Assembly (NCBI GenBank): GCA_951230915.1
Contig: OX579636.1
Coordinates: forward strand, 2,309,001-2,373,000
Direction of reading: 5' to 3'
From: Antitrichia curtipendula
Lineage: Eukaryota; Streptophyta; Bryopsida; Hypnales; Leucodontaceae
DNA: 64,000 nt
Shown: one piece after another, positions 27,101 through 39,090 of the stretch
Layout: each line of letters begins with the position of its first letter
Position numbering within the stretch: the stretch's first letter is position 1
Position numbers and translations under genes: made by a program
The notes under the pieces: generated by a model
The model's input: the letters and a program-made list of their open reading frames with translations, nothing else
Told to the model about the DNA's origin: nothing
The model's database searches: none

Positions 27101-28260
27101 TTCAATACTTTTATTGGAGTAATTTAGGAAGATGTTGAAGTTAGAATGGATAAGTGTACTCTACAAAGTACGAAGGGGGAATTTTGTATTACAAAATTGG
27201 TATGAGTACATATTCAATAATCGTTAGAATGTATGTAAATATACTACCTATGATGAATTTGTCTTTCAGTATTTTATAAAGTATTCCATTACAACTGCCT
27301 TATATGTTGTAGGTTCAAAAGCGCAAGTTTTTGAAACTGAAATTTTGTTGAATTACTTATTTTTTGCTTTACATTAAATTTGTTTTGCTTTTATTTCGTT
27401 AGCTGTTGTTATTGAGTAATTTTTTTTTCAGTTTGTTTTGCTGTTGGAGGATTGTATACAAGTATTTTACATATATTCCAGTTGCACTGAAGTTGGATTC
27501 TTCTTGTTTCTTTTCATTTATAAATTTGTAGTAGAAGTGATGTCTATCATGTACATGTCTCTTTTGTTGAGCTACTATCACCAAAGGAGACACTAAAAGC
27601 AAATAGACACTAGATCTTTCATGTAGTATTATTAAACTTAAACACATTGTCACAGAGAAAACATAATAGTATCTACAAATACTCATATAATAAGGTAAAT
27701 GATTTTGAATTGGGAGTTTAGAAACTGAGGAACAGAACGAAAGTTTTTAGTAAGTTAACTTTCACTTTGAAGTGTGGAAATGATTTTACTTTATTTGATA
27801 GACAAATGAACAACATATGAAGATGATGATAAAATCATACATGCAATGTTGTACTGAGAAGAAATATATATGATTTTCACATGCCAATCATGTTTAGTTT
27901 TTCTGAATTGAAATTGTAGTGGATTTATTAGAGAAAGTAATGAGATATTCATTGTCATGCATGGAACAAGTGTTTTTGGAAAGTAATTGGATTTGATTTC
28001 ATAAGTTGGATTGTTGTTGGAATTGATTATTTTTTTTTCCTTGGTTAGGTAGGACCTCCATGTAATTACATTTATTACCATGAAAAGAATATTCATCTAC
28101 CTCATTGCATGAGTTTTTTAGAATTCATGACAACAATAGTGTGTTCTTCAAATTTGATACAATTTGAATTATAATTTTTAATTTATTCTAATGTTTTTAA
28201 AAAATCCTCATAAATTCAATGAATGCAAAAGTATTGATCGCCTTTCCTTTTCAGGGCATC
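24132..28260. other. AT-rich intergenic DNA and probable 5' flank of gene A
   Basis: No coding exon is seen until 28261. The last bases before it (CTTTTCAG, ending 28253) form a possible 3' splice site, so an upstream non-coding exon of gene A may lie in this interval. Confidence 0.5.
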
Positions 28261-31200
28261 ATGGCACCGAAGATGCACTCAAAGTGGTTGGAGCATAGAT
28301 GGTGGATTGTAGTAAACGACAATGACAGGTCTTCTTTGTGGATCACAGATTTTCCAATTGGGCAAGGGCGTTATGAGTCTGCATTGGCGTCCTCACATGG
28401 AGTCATCGAGGGTCTCACGGGCACCGCTGATGGAGGACTGACTGTGTCGGTGACCACAACAGAAATGGCACTTGAGAAGTATAAACTGCAAAAGATATTG
28501 ATGATGGCTCCGGTTCCGCCACAACTTCTCTTAGTTCTTACTTCCATGCGTAGCTTGAAGAGTGTGGCAAAAGATTGGAAGAAAGTGCCTCATGAATTGC
28601 AGGTTATACGAGAGGGAGCGGTTCAAAAATTCATGGGGATGACCTCTGAACAAGTGCGAGCACTGCGTCATCGATACCGGGAGATTCTAAGCCGTGAAGA
28701 AATAGAAAGGATGAACCCAGGTGTTGTGCAAGAGCGGCCTGCACCAAGAGATCCAGAGGACTTGAATGAAATATACCGGGATCTTGCTACGCCAGTGAAT
28801 CCAAATTGGATTTCACTGGATGAACGGAACCGCAAGCAAGCTGTTGTTGAAAGGGGATTAGGAATGCATGCAAATGAGGGGGTTAATCCTGAGAGACCGA
28901 GGGCACAGCGTCAACGCCTCCAATTTGCAGCAATCGATGTTGTAGTTCAATCTACAAGTGATACTGAAGAGGTACAAGTGCAAACGAGCTCAGCAGTGAG
29001 GCCACCAGTAGTGGAGTCGGAATTTGCAGAAGATTTGTTGCAATCGAGGGGGGAGGGAACTCAAAATCCAGTACCAAACGAACTCCTGGTTTTTCCTGAG
29101 CTTCCAAGTGAAGGAGAAGAAGAAGCTCCAATCACAATCACGGAAGTTGGATCAGGATCAAAATCAAGACAAGCAAGAGTTGGCTCAGGTGCAAGAGTTT
29201 ACAGGTCACATGTTGTAGTGGCCAACGTGGATGCTGCAAGGATTGCCAATCGTGCAGGACGGAGTGCTGTTAGAGGACGCGGTACTGGTGGAGGACGTGT
29301 TGTTGTTGGAGGACGTGGTGGTGGTAGAAGACATGGTGGGGGTGAGATGCAACGTGATTCTGCAGTGCAAAACATCTCAGAAGACCAAGCAGGGCGTCGC
29401 ATTTGTGCAACGGATGCTGAAGAAGAGCGAGGCGCTAGGAAGCGAACAGCAGCACAGATACGTCGCCGAAGAGCAGCCTTACAAAGTCGTCCTCCAGAAG
29501 GAAATGATGGCGAAAATGCTATCATTGATGATGATTCCTCTGAAGGTGAACCAGAACAAGAGCCTCGAAGAGTATTGCCGAAGAGTAGTACGAAGCTCAT
29601 GTTGTTTTTTCTACTGAGACCGAGTACAGAGCATGATATATATGGGGATAGAGTCTGATTTTCGATGCAAGGATTGATAGCATCCGCGATGTGGCTAACG
29701 TAGAGACAAACCATAGGGTGCTAATGGATTGGCGTGTGAATGAAATGTACGAGCGCCTCAAGGGATCTGAAGCTGATGGAGTAAGTGCGATTACCCTTCG
29801 TCTCATTGCGTATTGCTATGACAATAGGAATGACGAGGGAGAGACAGAGGTGATGGAGGTACCATTTAGCCAAGAGGGGGCTGCACGTGAATTTGAAGCC
29901 GTGTATTTGAAACATTGCCGAGCGGATTCATCGCTTTCGAGCACCGCATTGCAAAGAAGGTGGTTGGAGAGCAATATTATGTGGGAGCCAGTAGATGGCC
30001 AACATATTGTTGGTGCTTGTAAATGAGCTGAACAGGAGAAGGAAGAGGGACATTTATCCAATGAAGAGTATCATGCGCAGTTTATGAGGCGGAAAGCAAA
30101 ATTTTTTGGTGTACAACAATCCGCAGTTTTATATAGAAGCGTTGGTCAAAATAAATGCAAAGGAGTTTGACAGGAAATTTTTCACCACGCATTACCAAAA
30201 TCTCATCAAACTGCGCGACATATGGAAAGCGTGTGGAAGTCCAAGTGTGGCTACTCGGGCTGATGATGCATACAGAGCAAAAGTGTTGACAATGGCAGCG
30301 AGTGCATTACATTTAAGTCAAAGCTTATCGAAGCATGTATCGTTGGGGGAGTTGTCGAAGAAGATGGTGGACTATACACGCCATGCTTGGCATGAAGACG
30401 AGGAGTCCTATAAGGCTATCTTGCGGGTGTGCAAAGATTATGAGGACGAAAAACTATTTTTCAGCAAGAAGGCTGAAATTAAATGGAAGAAGATGGCTAC
30501 AGATCAGAATCTTGATGTCACAGTAGATGGAAACCCGAAGCGGAAGAGGATGGAGAAGACCTGGTGGAGACCATTGAACAGTATCTCTACGAAGAACTAT
30601 GTACGTGTGGTGAAAGAGATGTCTGCAAAAGATGTGGTGAATGGAAAGTGTCCTTCGCAGCGATACTATTTCAATGATGCTGCTTCCGCAAACCCCTCCA
30701 AAGGTACAATAGCGTATGTGGTGGACAGAGTACAGCGGAAGGATGCCATCAATAATCAAATTCGGTTTCTTATGGTAGAAGCAGAGGATGAAAATCCATC
30801 GTCCATGGATGATTTCTTCTCCATCAACGCAAGCAAGTACGGAGATTCGGAAGGAAGGCAGTTCATTTTGATGGGGAGGACATTGGATAATGACACGAAG
30901 ACCTCGTAGTGTTTTCCTGCAGTGACGACGGTTCAAATGCTGAGCAGTTTGGAAAATGCTGTCCCAGCTTTTGTTAGGCAACACTTTGTGGATATCTGAG
31001 CGGGTCGCAGAGGTTATGCGGGATATGGTTGAGACGTGGAGGATGTATCCAATGCTCGTTGGAATTGGCAAGTTGCAATCTTTGTAGTGCAACACGAAGA
31101 GCGTGAAGCCTCATTTCACGTGAGATATAGAGAAGAGTTCTTTGAGGACGAGTACATTGAACTTGGCAAATCATGTTTATGGATTTTTTATTGTAGACGT

Positions 31201-32676
31201 GGAGGTTCGCAAGGGGCGGACATACCATGGTCGAACGAGGATTACAGCAAGGTTATGCAGCAACTCAAGAACTGGATGTCTTTCATTTTTTGTTGGAATG
31301 CCGTGTTTTTGTTTCCGCCAGGGGTATCCTTTGACGAATCGATGGAGTTGAGGATGGAGTTGCCAGAGGGTTGCCACGTGCTCAAAGGTTCTTGGATATT
31401 TCAAGCAGAAACAGTGTCCTCATACGTGAATGATCTGCGTCATGGCGAGCAACGACGCCGTGGTGTACAACCCGTTGGTGGCATTGTGATCCTCTTGAAT
31501 TATCTCGAAGAGAGTGGGTTCATGGAAAACCTTCCTAGCGGTACGGATGACTTACATGTTGTATTTCAAGACTCTTGGAGTACAGAAGTGATGCCTCGAG
31601 CGCAAGATAAGTTTGAGAGGACACCAACGGAGTTGAAGAGATTGGTACAAATGTATTTGCCTCGAAATTGGAGGTTGGTAACATTAGGCATCGCAATGGC
31701 AGTGCCAGGGATTTTGGAGACAAGATACGTGGGCAATGATGTTATCATTATGGAAGGTGTCTCGATGAAAACGCAATTCGTGTACGAAAAATTGCAATCG
31801 ATGTATGGGGAGAAGTTGGTGATGGTGAACAGTGTGAGTATGGCCGCCGAACGCAGATCCTCACAGGGTTTGACTAGAGAAGAGAGCTTGCATGGTCCTG
31901 GTGTTTCTGAAACAGATGGAGGTGTGCCCCCAGGTAGAGTTGAAAGACTACCGCGGTCATCTAGGGACTCCTCCGATGAAAAAAGGAGAGTTCAAGCGAA
32001 TAGACGGGAACAACGGAAGGGGAAAGCTAAAGCAGTTGATTCGGGAGCCTCATCAACGAACGAAGATGAGAGTGATGCCGAGCGGACACAGTCTGACAGA
32101 TTACCAAGTGCTGGCCAAAGTTTAGGTTCTAGTGACATTGATGCAGTTAGTGACGCTCATGGGGACCAAGCAAACTTGATGGAAGTAGAGCAAGACCCGG
32201 ATTCTGTTGTTGCAGAAGTAGTTGAGGAGGTGGACAACGTGGAACCGGAACAAGTTGAAGAGGTCGTGGGAGAAAATGTAGATACAACAGCACAAACGGA
32301 ATCCATGTCAGCATTGTCAGCATTCAGCCAATTGGATCAAATGAGCTTTGTCCCGGATGGTGAAGGATATTATCATAATAGGGACAACGTTCGATTCACT
32401 CGGACAGGTGAAGGACTACATTACATTTATCACTGAGTGACTTCCATCTTGGAAGGACCTTCTCTGATGCCAACTTTATCAGAAGGAGTGACAACGCCTG
32501 TTGCAAGCGCCATGGTGGATACGGCGTTGCAGTTTATCTCTTCGCCTCCAATGAGTCCAATCGGTGGACCAAGTGCACACGATCAAGCGGAGGCAACTAG
32601 TGGAGGAGAAGGAGGAGACTTGGTGCAATCATCTGCACGAATATTGGAGACACCGGATGAAGCAGGGTCGTTATAA
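28261..32676 (+). pseudogene. Gene A: decayed ParB-like / DNA-methyltransferase-like protein
   Basis: The frame starts at ATG 28261. Its N-terminal region (about 150 residues, W-rich) is unrecognised. A low-complexity R/G-rich stretch follows (RGRGTGGGR...). A frame change near 29655 leads to FDARIDSIRDVANVETNHRV and then WEPVDGQHIVGACK, which matches the ParB-type DGQHR...A...K signature. After that come a helical segment and, beyond frame changes near 30.1 and 31.0-31.2 kb, IVDV near 31196 and GADIPWSNEDYSKVMQQLKN plus IFCWNAVFLFPP, resembling motif IV and the following strand of beta-class N4/N6 DNA methyltransferases. TLGIAMAVPGILETRYVGND and IIMEG resemble the C-terminal SAM-binding motif I and its acidic residue. 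An acidic tail follows. In-frame stops include TGA at 30024, TAG at 30907 and TGA at 32434, so the copy is non-functional unless read through. The domain calls come from visible motifs; catalysis is doubtful. Confidence 0.45.
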
Positions 32677-33168
32677 GAGACATAGTAGTACGTGTGATGG
32701 TAGAATAAAATGTTTGAGAGTGTAGACCTTGTGTGCTAGTTTTGAAAGACTATGAAGATGTTCGAATGACAGTATGGTTTTTGATTGGTGTGAGCACATA
32801 ATTAAAAAATGTGAAGGTAGTTGCTAAACCTTCACTATCATTCTGGATTTATAAATAAATATTCCAAAAATTATAGTGAATACTGCCACACACATGGTAT
32901 ATTTCACTAGTACATATTATAACACGAATGTAATTGCAATGTACAAAGCAGAAAAATTAATACATGAGACCAAATCAAATGATAGAAAGAAATAAAATGT
33001 GCTGGACTTGTATTTATGTTGGAAGAACTAAAATTGCATCTTCATAGGGAGTTTTCATTCGAAGTGATAGTACTGCATGATGAAATTAAAAAATTGATCT
33101 CTTGAAAATCTGGGGGGTACTCAAGTTTTAGATAACACATTTTTTTTGTATAGTTTTGCATATGATCA
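32677..33168. other. 3' flank of gene A, no gene
   Basis: AT-rich, with several AATAAA-like words (for example near 32704 and 32854) that could serve in polyadenylation. Nothing else is seen. Confidence 0.45.
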
Positions 33169-33201
33169 TTGCACTTGGCCAAGTGCAAAAATGTCTAATT
33201 C
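33169..33201. repeat. 20-bp palindrome and terminal motif shared with the 15-kb DUF7869 relic
   Basis: TTGCACTTGGCCAAGTGCAA is a perfect palindrome at 33169-33188, followed by AAATGTCTAATTC. The same ending occurs inverted at 14983-15005. A related TGCACTTGACCAAGTGCA lies near 41101. It may mark the terminus of a mobile unit. Confidence 0.6.
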
Positions 33202-33699
33202 AGTGTTCATAGTTTGAAGACTTGTCCGAATTTTGTCCATATCGTACTGTTTTTTTCTGTCACCCTTGGAATCTGCCTGGGTGGTAAAATGGCAAGATTC
33301 GCACTGTACTTCACAACAATAATGCTAGAAAAGCATCCCAAAGACCCAAACAGTGTGTTTTTTGGGGGCGAAATTTCGCACTCTCTGACAGGTTTCTCCC
33401 AAAATACTCCAGTGCTGCGAAGGCTTGTGGCAGGTATTGTTCCCCCAAAAAACACTCTTATCCTAATAAGTTCATTCGCATGTTTCCAATGATCCTATCA
33501 AGTCTAGAAGAGAGGTGTATCCATAATCAACCCTCTGAGGGATCGCCTTTGTCGCCTGACCAGGGGTGCTGTTTGGTTGGTTTGTTCAATTGTTCCCTCT
33601 CCCTCCTTCGACTGAGTTTTGGCGACTCTCGTCAATTGAGTCCCATTTGCAGTACAGTAGTTCGATTGGGCTTAATTGCAGTAGTAGTTGTACCGTCGA
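33202..33699. other. Mixed-composition spacer, no gene
   Basis: The openings on both strands are short and mutually exclusive. There is an imperfect foldback around 33350-33455 (TGGGGGCGAAAT / TTGTTCCCCCAAAAAACAC). No coding call is made. Confidence 0.4.
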
Positions 33700-33804
33700 A
33701 CTCGGAGTCTCGTGTGTCAAAAACTTCAAAACTTGCTCTCCATGGCTTAGAAGCAAGAAGCCATGGAGAGCAAGTTTTGAAGTTTTTGACACGAGACTCC
33801 GAGT
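33700..33804. repeat. Near-perfect hairpin with 47-49-bp arms
   Basis: The left arm 33700-33748 starts ACTCGGAGTCTCGTGTGTCA and ends CCATGGCTT. The right arm 33758-33804 is its reverse complement except for a 2-bp GT insertion on the left. The loop is 9 nt (AGAAGCAAG). A transcript would form a long stem suited to Dicer-like processing. No flanking TIR or target duplication was identified. Confidence 0.9.
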
Positions 33805-34710
33805 ATTGTACAGATAGAGGAATATGAAATGAATCAACCATAAAGTAAAGGGAGATTTATACACTTATACGGGTATCTTAGAAATTTAAAACAGACACGT
33901 ACTCAAATACGTGGAGGACTAAAGTTAAAGCCGTGATCGATCCAGCGATGTTGTTTGTATTAGGTTCTGCTGAGTCCAACGGAGCGTCAAGTTCGGGCCA
34001 ACATGCGTGTCAATTTTCTAGCTGGCGTTATAGGCAATTTCGTTAAAATGGCGATATTCCATGTGCCATTTGTACGTGATGGTTTAGGAGGTGGTCAACT
34101 GTTTTGCTTTGTAGTTGGTTGAATGTCATCAATGGCGGTGTGTAGCAAATTGAACCCCAGAATACCAGTGCATGGATTTCTAGTTTTCTACGTAGAACGT
34201 TCATTGAAGATAGTTAATGTACATGGAGCTAGTATTGGGATCTGAGGGTCGTACTAATGGCCAAGAGATGGAAGAATTTTCGTGGAATCTTTTTGTGATC
34301 GAAGCATGTGTTGTCGCTCCCAAAAATAATGGAAAGGAGGGGGTGCACTTGGACTCCAGTGTGACAATGGGTTCAAATTTGGGTGATTGTTTAGGCTTGG
34401 CATTGTACATGAGCGTGAGGTCAACCAAAAATAAATCCAGAATGGGCGGAGTTCAAATGGATAAGAAGTAGCAGGAAAAGCACTGGTCTTTTGGATTAAA
34501 CAACAAAAAAGGTACAAAATATTGACGAGTATGCACTCTTTGCTCGTCAGAGACTGCAAAGGAGTTGGCCATCAAAGGTTTTGTTGTTGGATTAGACGAA
34601 CTATCAAAACTTTCTGCGTTCATTGAAAAAATTCCCCTTTTAGAACACACGCTACCGTTGTTTCACTCCCTGAGCAACGTTGTCTTTGAGAGCCCTTGAA
34701 GACTTTATAT
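33805..34710. other. 3' flank of the DUF7869 gene, no gene recognised
   Basis: Openings on both strands around 34217-34559 overlap and show no recognisable motif or splice pattern. The minus-strand DUF7869 gene terminates at 34711. Confidence 0.4.
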
Positions 34711-37700
34711 TCACATGTCCTGTTCTTCTGCTGCAATTCGACGCAAATGCTCGGCTGCAAATTGAACTTGTTGCCGGGGTGCAATGAAGCTACGGCCTTC
34801 GTTTTTCTTTGGTTTCCACGATGCCATAATGCTATCCGTGGAAACGTAGTCGGCTTGAATAGCGGTGGGGTCAATCTTCCATCTGAAACTAGGTTTTGTG
34901 TCCCACCCTGCGTATAATCGTCGCATGTCCTTGGATGATCCACATGGGGTGCACCATTGCACAAGAATTTCGCGAAAGTGCTCTGCCGTTGGATCAAATT
35001 GTGGCTGCTCTACTACCCTACCGACCCACACGGGCTCCTCACAATCCAATCCTGGCCTCACAAACAAGTAGAATCCTTCGTGGAGATCTCTGGCTACATT
35101 ATAAGCTGGCGGTGGTCTCCCCTCTAGAGTGCCAATGTAGGGTTCTTCTTCCTCGAGTTCTTCGTGCATCCTGCCGTCTTGCATGAAATCCGTCGAAAGA
35201 TCCCCAGGTTGGCGAGTTTGAGGCCAGAATCCGTCCTTTAATACTTTGGACTGTGGGGGGTCTTCATTGGCTCCATTGCGTAGGGCATTTGTCACGGCAG
35301 CCCAATATGTGACCAAGTTCGACATGCGGTCCTTATACTCTGTTGTCCCGTCTTCTTTAGATGCATCCATCCAATGCTGGATGTATCCTTGAAGTCCACG
35401 TAAAATCTCAACTTCATTGGGCATTTTCTTGGGAGTCACACGGATAGGATCAGCTTGTGGAAGGAGAGGTTTGTGATCCTCACCTTCCTTCCATATTTGC
35501 AACCCTTGCTCGGGCAACCATGGAATGTCGGTACATGCCATTTTTGTATTGCATGATCGGCCAACCATTGTCGTTCATGAAGAATTTGTACAGCCTTCCA
35601 TTAGAGTGACCCACCAATTGATTCTTCTTCATCCCGATGTACGGTTTGACGTAGGCCTTGAAGTCGGGCACTTCTTCTATTAGGTGCGGAATGAAGGGGC
35701 CTTGCTCCATTTCCATGTATGATTGCATCAACAATGGCAAGGTAGGATGGTCTTTTTCGCGGAGTTGCATGCTCCATCGCCCAAACGACGCATCTAGGTC
35801 GTCGTGTGTGTGTCCCACTATCATAAAGGAGACAACCACTTCTTTCACAATTCGCCTTGCAACCAAAAGGGACCAAAAACAAAAGACGTACCGATTCTTG
35901 TTTTCCCTCCATGAATTGTCCATTTGAATGTGTAGCACTGGTGGTAGTGGTCGAGCTTCCATTAGTTGCGATGGAACATCTTCCAAAGACTGCATGCAAA
36001 TCTCGCTACCCTTGAGCAACGCTCGATACAACTCGGTGCTGCCGGCGCCACTAAACAAGCATCGCGAAGACTTCACGGGTGGTTGTTCCAAATCTCGCAA
36101 CAATTTGGCAATGGAGCCCACCGTGAAGTTGCTATCACTTGGAAACACATCCAAATTGTAATGTGCATATTTGCCATCGCCGTGCCCATGTGCAAAAATT
36201 CCTGACACTTTCACGGGCAACTTCCTGAGTCCATCTAGTGCCTTTGTTTTCCTCGCTAATGCAGGACATGCAGTTTTTGAATGGTCCATTTTGTCATGCA
36301 TGATGGATAGTAATTGCGTCGGTCTTAATTTGGACAATTGCCTACTACGGTAGTAGGCATGTCGACAGGCTTCTTGTAAGAACAAGTGCTTCTCGAAACG
36401 CCTTTGAATTCGTTGATAGTCCTTTGATCCGGGTGCAAAGGATGCTCGTAACTGCTTCAAGTTGTCGCAAATGGTACACCTTGCAAAGGAATCTCCTCTT
36501 CCTTTGATGACGTATTCTGCAAAATGTCTAGTTCGAATTTTACTAAAGCATGATTGCGACACTGGAGGGAGACCGAGCTCCACGTTTGCCTGCAAACAAC
36601 GGGATCCACGTGGCCACTCTTTACAATTTACATTGAATAGGTATCACTGTGAATACTAATGGACTTCATCTACGTCATGAGTGATGGAACAATACAAGCG
36701 TGTCCTTGTCATATCAGTCTAGTGGACGGCTTTCCACGCAAGTGCTGGTCTTACCTTGTTGACGGTGGCCAATAACTGTTTCCATTTGGTACCGGCAGGG
36801 AGAACTTTCAAGCCAACTTTTTCGCCGCCGCGCAAGGTGCGTGACAAATGGGGCATGTGGTTAGCTGCCGCCTCTAATAATGAGTGCAATGTCTCAATGG
36901 CTTGAATGGTTGCACTCCTCGACTTTGCTCGGTTCAAATTGCCGTGTGGAGCGCCTCTAACGCCGTCCTTGGCCTTGGCCTTGTACCTTTCGAACGTGCG
37001 GAGAGGAATGTTGTGGAGAATCCGCCACGCAGTTGGGCAGATGTCTATGCCTTCAACCGTGACAAACTGCCTCCGCCCTTCTAGAACTTTGTGCATTGTC
37101 CGGTGGACGTCCAGATTTTTGGAGGACTTCACTTGGAAGGATTGCATGTGCATTTCCGTTCGAAGTGCATGAATGGTGGAAGGGGGAAATTTCTGTGTGC
37201 ACTCTTCCTTGCAATAAGGTTGCATGAAGACTGCTGCGATAGATTTGTGTGATACCATCTTCGTCCTCTTGTTTAGAGCCGCTGCTGCTCGAGTTCTCCT
37301 ATCATAGCGATATTGTCTCACGCCCACTCTTCTACGATTTCCCACTAAATGCTTATCAATGGCTTCACGCTTGCGGGCATGATCATAAACACTTACATAG
37401 CCATTCTCATCCTCGTAGAATACCTGGCGCATAGGCCACCGCAGACACATGTCACCGATGCGCGGGTCACCGTTGTGGACCTCGAGTACGACAATGCCCA
37501 CATCGTCATTCCCCAGCCTATTTAGTCCATCGACACATGCATTGGGGTCGACAGTAATAATGATCACGTCAGCAAAGTCAGAGCCGTCCGCATGCCTCAC
37601 GAGAAGGGCCTTGCCAAGCCATCCGTCGCGGCCGATGCCCTCGCAATTTGGGATGGGACTAGTGTCCTCGCCTACCGCGTTAAATGCCTCCAAGTCGATA

Positions 37701-37883
37701 TCTTCTTCCTCGAATTCTTCAAAGCCCTACGCGTCAAACATGTGTGAAATGACATTTCCACAATAATACAACGGAATGCAGAATTGCAAGTGCCGACAAT
37801 TTCGCGACAAATGAAATGAATCATGAATAGTTCACCTCATCAGCGTCAGACTCGTTGGAAGGAAAATCGCTCAAAGTAGACAT
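34711..37883 (-). CDS. DUF7869-type protein, three exons, one apparent frameshift
   Basis: The minus-strand model has exon 1 37883-37836 (MSTLSDFPSNESDADE), a 109-bp intron (GTGAAC...GCGTAG), exon 2 37726-36755 ending AAG|GTAAGA, a 165-bp intron ending TTGTTTGCAG, and exon 3 from 36589 to the stop at 34711. All junctions are phase 0. Exon 2 carries the conserved block CKEECTQKFPPSTIHALR and CPTAWRILHNI. Exon 3 carries FARCTICDNLKQLR, then three acidic-residue motifs spaced like an RNase H-type fold: HDKMDHSKTACP, HIQMDNSWRENKNRYVF and GHTHDDLDASFGRWS. Near 35525 the frame must shift by one base to continue with WLPEQGLQIWKEGEDHKPLL and a C-terminal region containing EPVWVGRVVEQPQ and YAGWDTKPSFRWKID. 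DUF7869 proteins are widespread in plant genomes and often look transposon-linked; their activity is not established to my knowledge. An 87-bp repeat array lies on the 5' side. Apart from the single indel the gene looks young. Confidence 0.7.
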
Positions 37884-38269
37884 AAGAGAATAAAGTCTGG
37901 AGGGATATGCAATGCTTAGACAATTGCAGTCACGGTGATAACAGGAGTGAAACGTTGAACAACTGGGATCTGCAGTTCCTTTCAGGCTCTAGGAATTCCG
38001 CAACCTGGCAAACATAAGACGAGTGAAAATATGTCGCATTAAGACATAAGGTAGGCGGTCCTAGAAGCCCCATCAATCATTTTGTCACGGAAAGAAGTGA
38101 CGGCATGCCTCACATAGAGTGGATAATAATGCGTGGTATGGAACGGAAGACTTCAGACACTCCATCAACGAATGGATGTGAAACACAAGCTTCACGGGAC
38201 GACCATTTTGAATATGAGCACCAACCAATCCAAGAAGAACGCATTATGAACGAATTAGACACTAACGCA
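37884..38269. other. 5' flank of the DUF7869 gene
   Basis: Probable promoter and leader of the minus-strand gene. No clear TATA box is seen, and no gene is found on the plus strand. Confidence 0.4.
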
Positions 38270-39090
38270 GTCAACCACGAACGCGACTCAAGGGATGAAG
38301 TACGACACGGCTGACAAAAGAAATCCACTTCTGAAATTCACTTCAGAGGGGCTGCACTAAACCGTGAACGAGACTCCAAGGACGAAATACGACATTGTTG
38401 AGAAGAGAAATCCACATCTGAAATTCACTTCAGAGGGGCTGCACTAAACCGTGAACGAGACTCCAAGGACGAAATACGACATTGTTGAGAAGAGAAATCC
38501 ACATCTGAAATTCACTTTAGAGGGGCCGTGCTAAACCGTGAACGCGACTCCAAGGATGAAGTACGACATTATTGAAAACAGAAATCCACATCTGAAATTC
38601 ACTTTAGAGGGGCCGCACTAAACCGTGAACGAGATTGCACGGACGTAGTAAGTGAACATTGTGAAGAGATCCACATCCAAAATTTGCTTCAGAGCGGTCA
38701 CTCCGAACCGTGAATGAGACTGCACGGTTAAAGTAAGAGATCGATGAAGAGTGAAATTCACAACTGAAATCTACATCAGAGCGGCCGCTCTGAACCGTGA
38801 ATGTGACTTCAAGATTAAAGTAAGAAATCGATGAAGAGTGAAATTCACAACTGAAACTCACTTCAGAGCGGCCGCTCTGAACCGTGAACAAGACTACATG
38901 GTTAAGATATTGGATCGTTGAAGAGTGAAATCCACAACTAAAATTCACTTCAGAGTGGCTGCTCTGAAGTGTTACTAGGAACTCGAGACCTCACATACGC
39001 AAGCAGGAAGGGATTCCAAAGTTAGTTCTGGTAAAATCGACCTTCAGAAATCACTTCAGAGCAGCCGCTCTGAACTGTTATAGGCATGCT
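38270..39090. repeat. 87-bp tandem array (about 8 units) carrying the GAGCGGCCGCTC palindrome
   Basis: Units start with CTGAAATTCACTTCAGAG at 38331, 38418, 38505, 38592, 38677, 38764, 38851 and 38938 (period 87, once 85). Units 6 and 7 contain TCAGAGCGGCCGCTCTGA intact; units 1-4 carry decayed forms such as TCAGAGGGGCTGCACTAA. A looser unit continues to about 39090. Because 87 is a multiple of three, the minus strand stays open and reads as a 29-residue repeat (TVQSGRSE...), but I regard this as incidental. The array lies upstream of the minus-strand DUF7869 gene. Confidence 0.9.

Noticed and set aside
33214..33492. 92-codon plus-strand frame with an overlapping minus frame
   Set aside because: The two frames overlap antisense across an imperfect foldback; no motif or splice support.
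38604..38948. Minus-strand 114-codon frame with a 29-residue repeat
   Set aside because: It is explained by the 87-bp non-coding array, whose period is a multiple of three.
38270..39090. CRISPR-like repeat array
   Set aside because: Units are contiguous 87-bp tandem repeats without unique spacers, in a eukaryotic genome.
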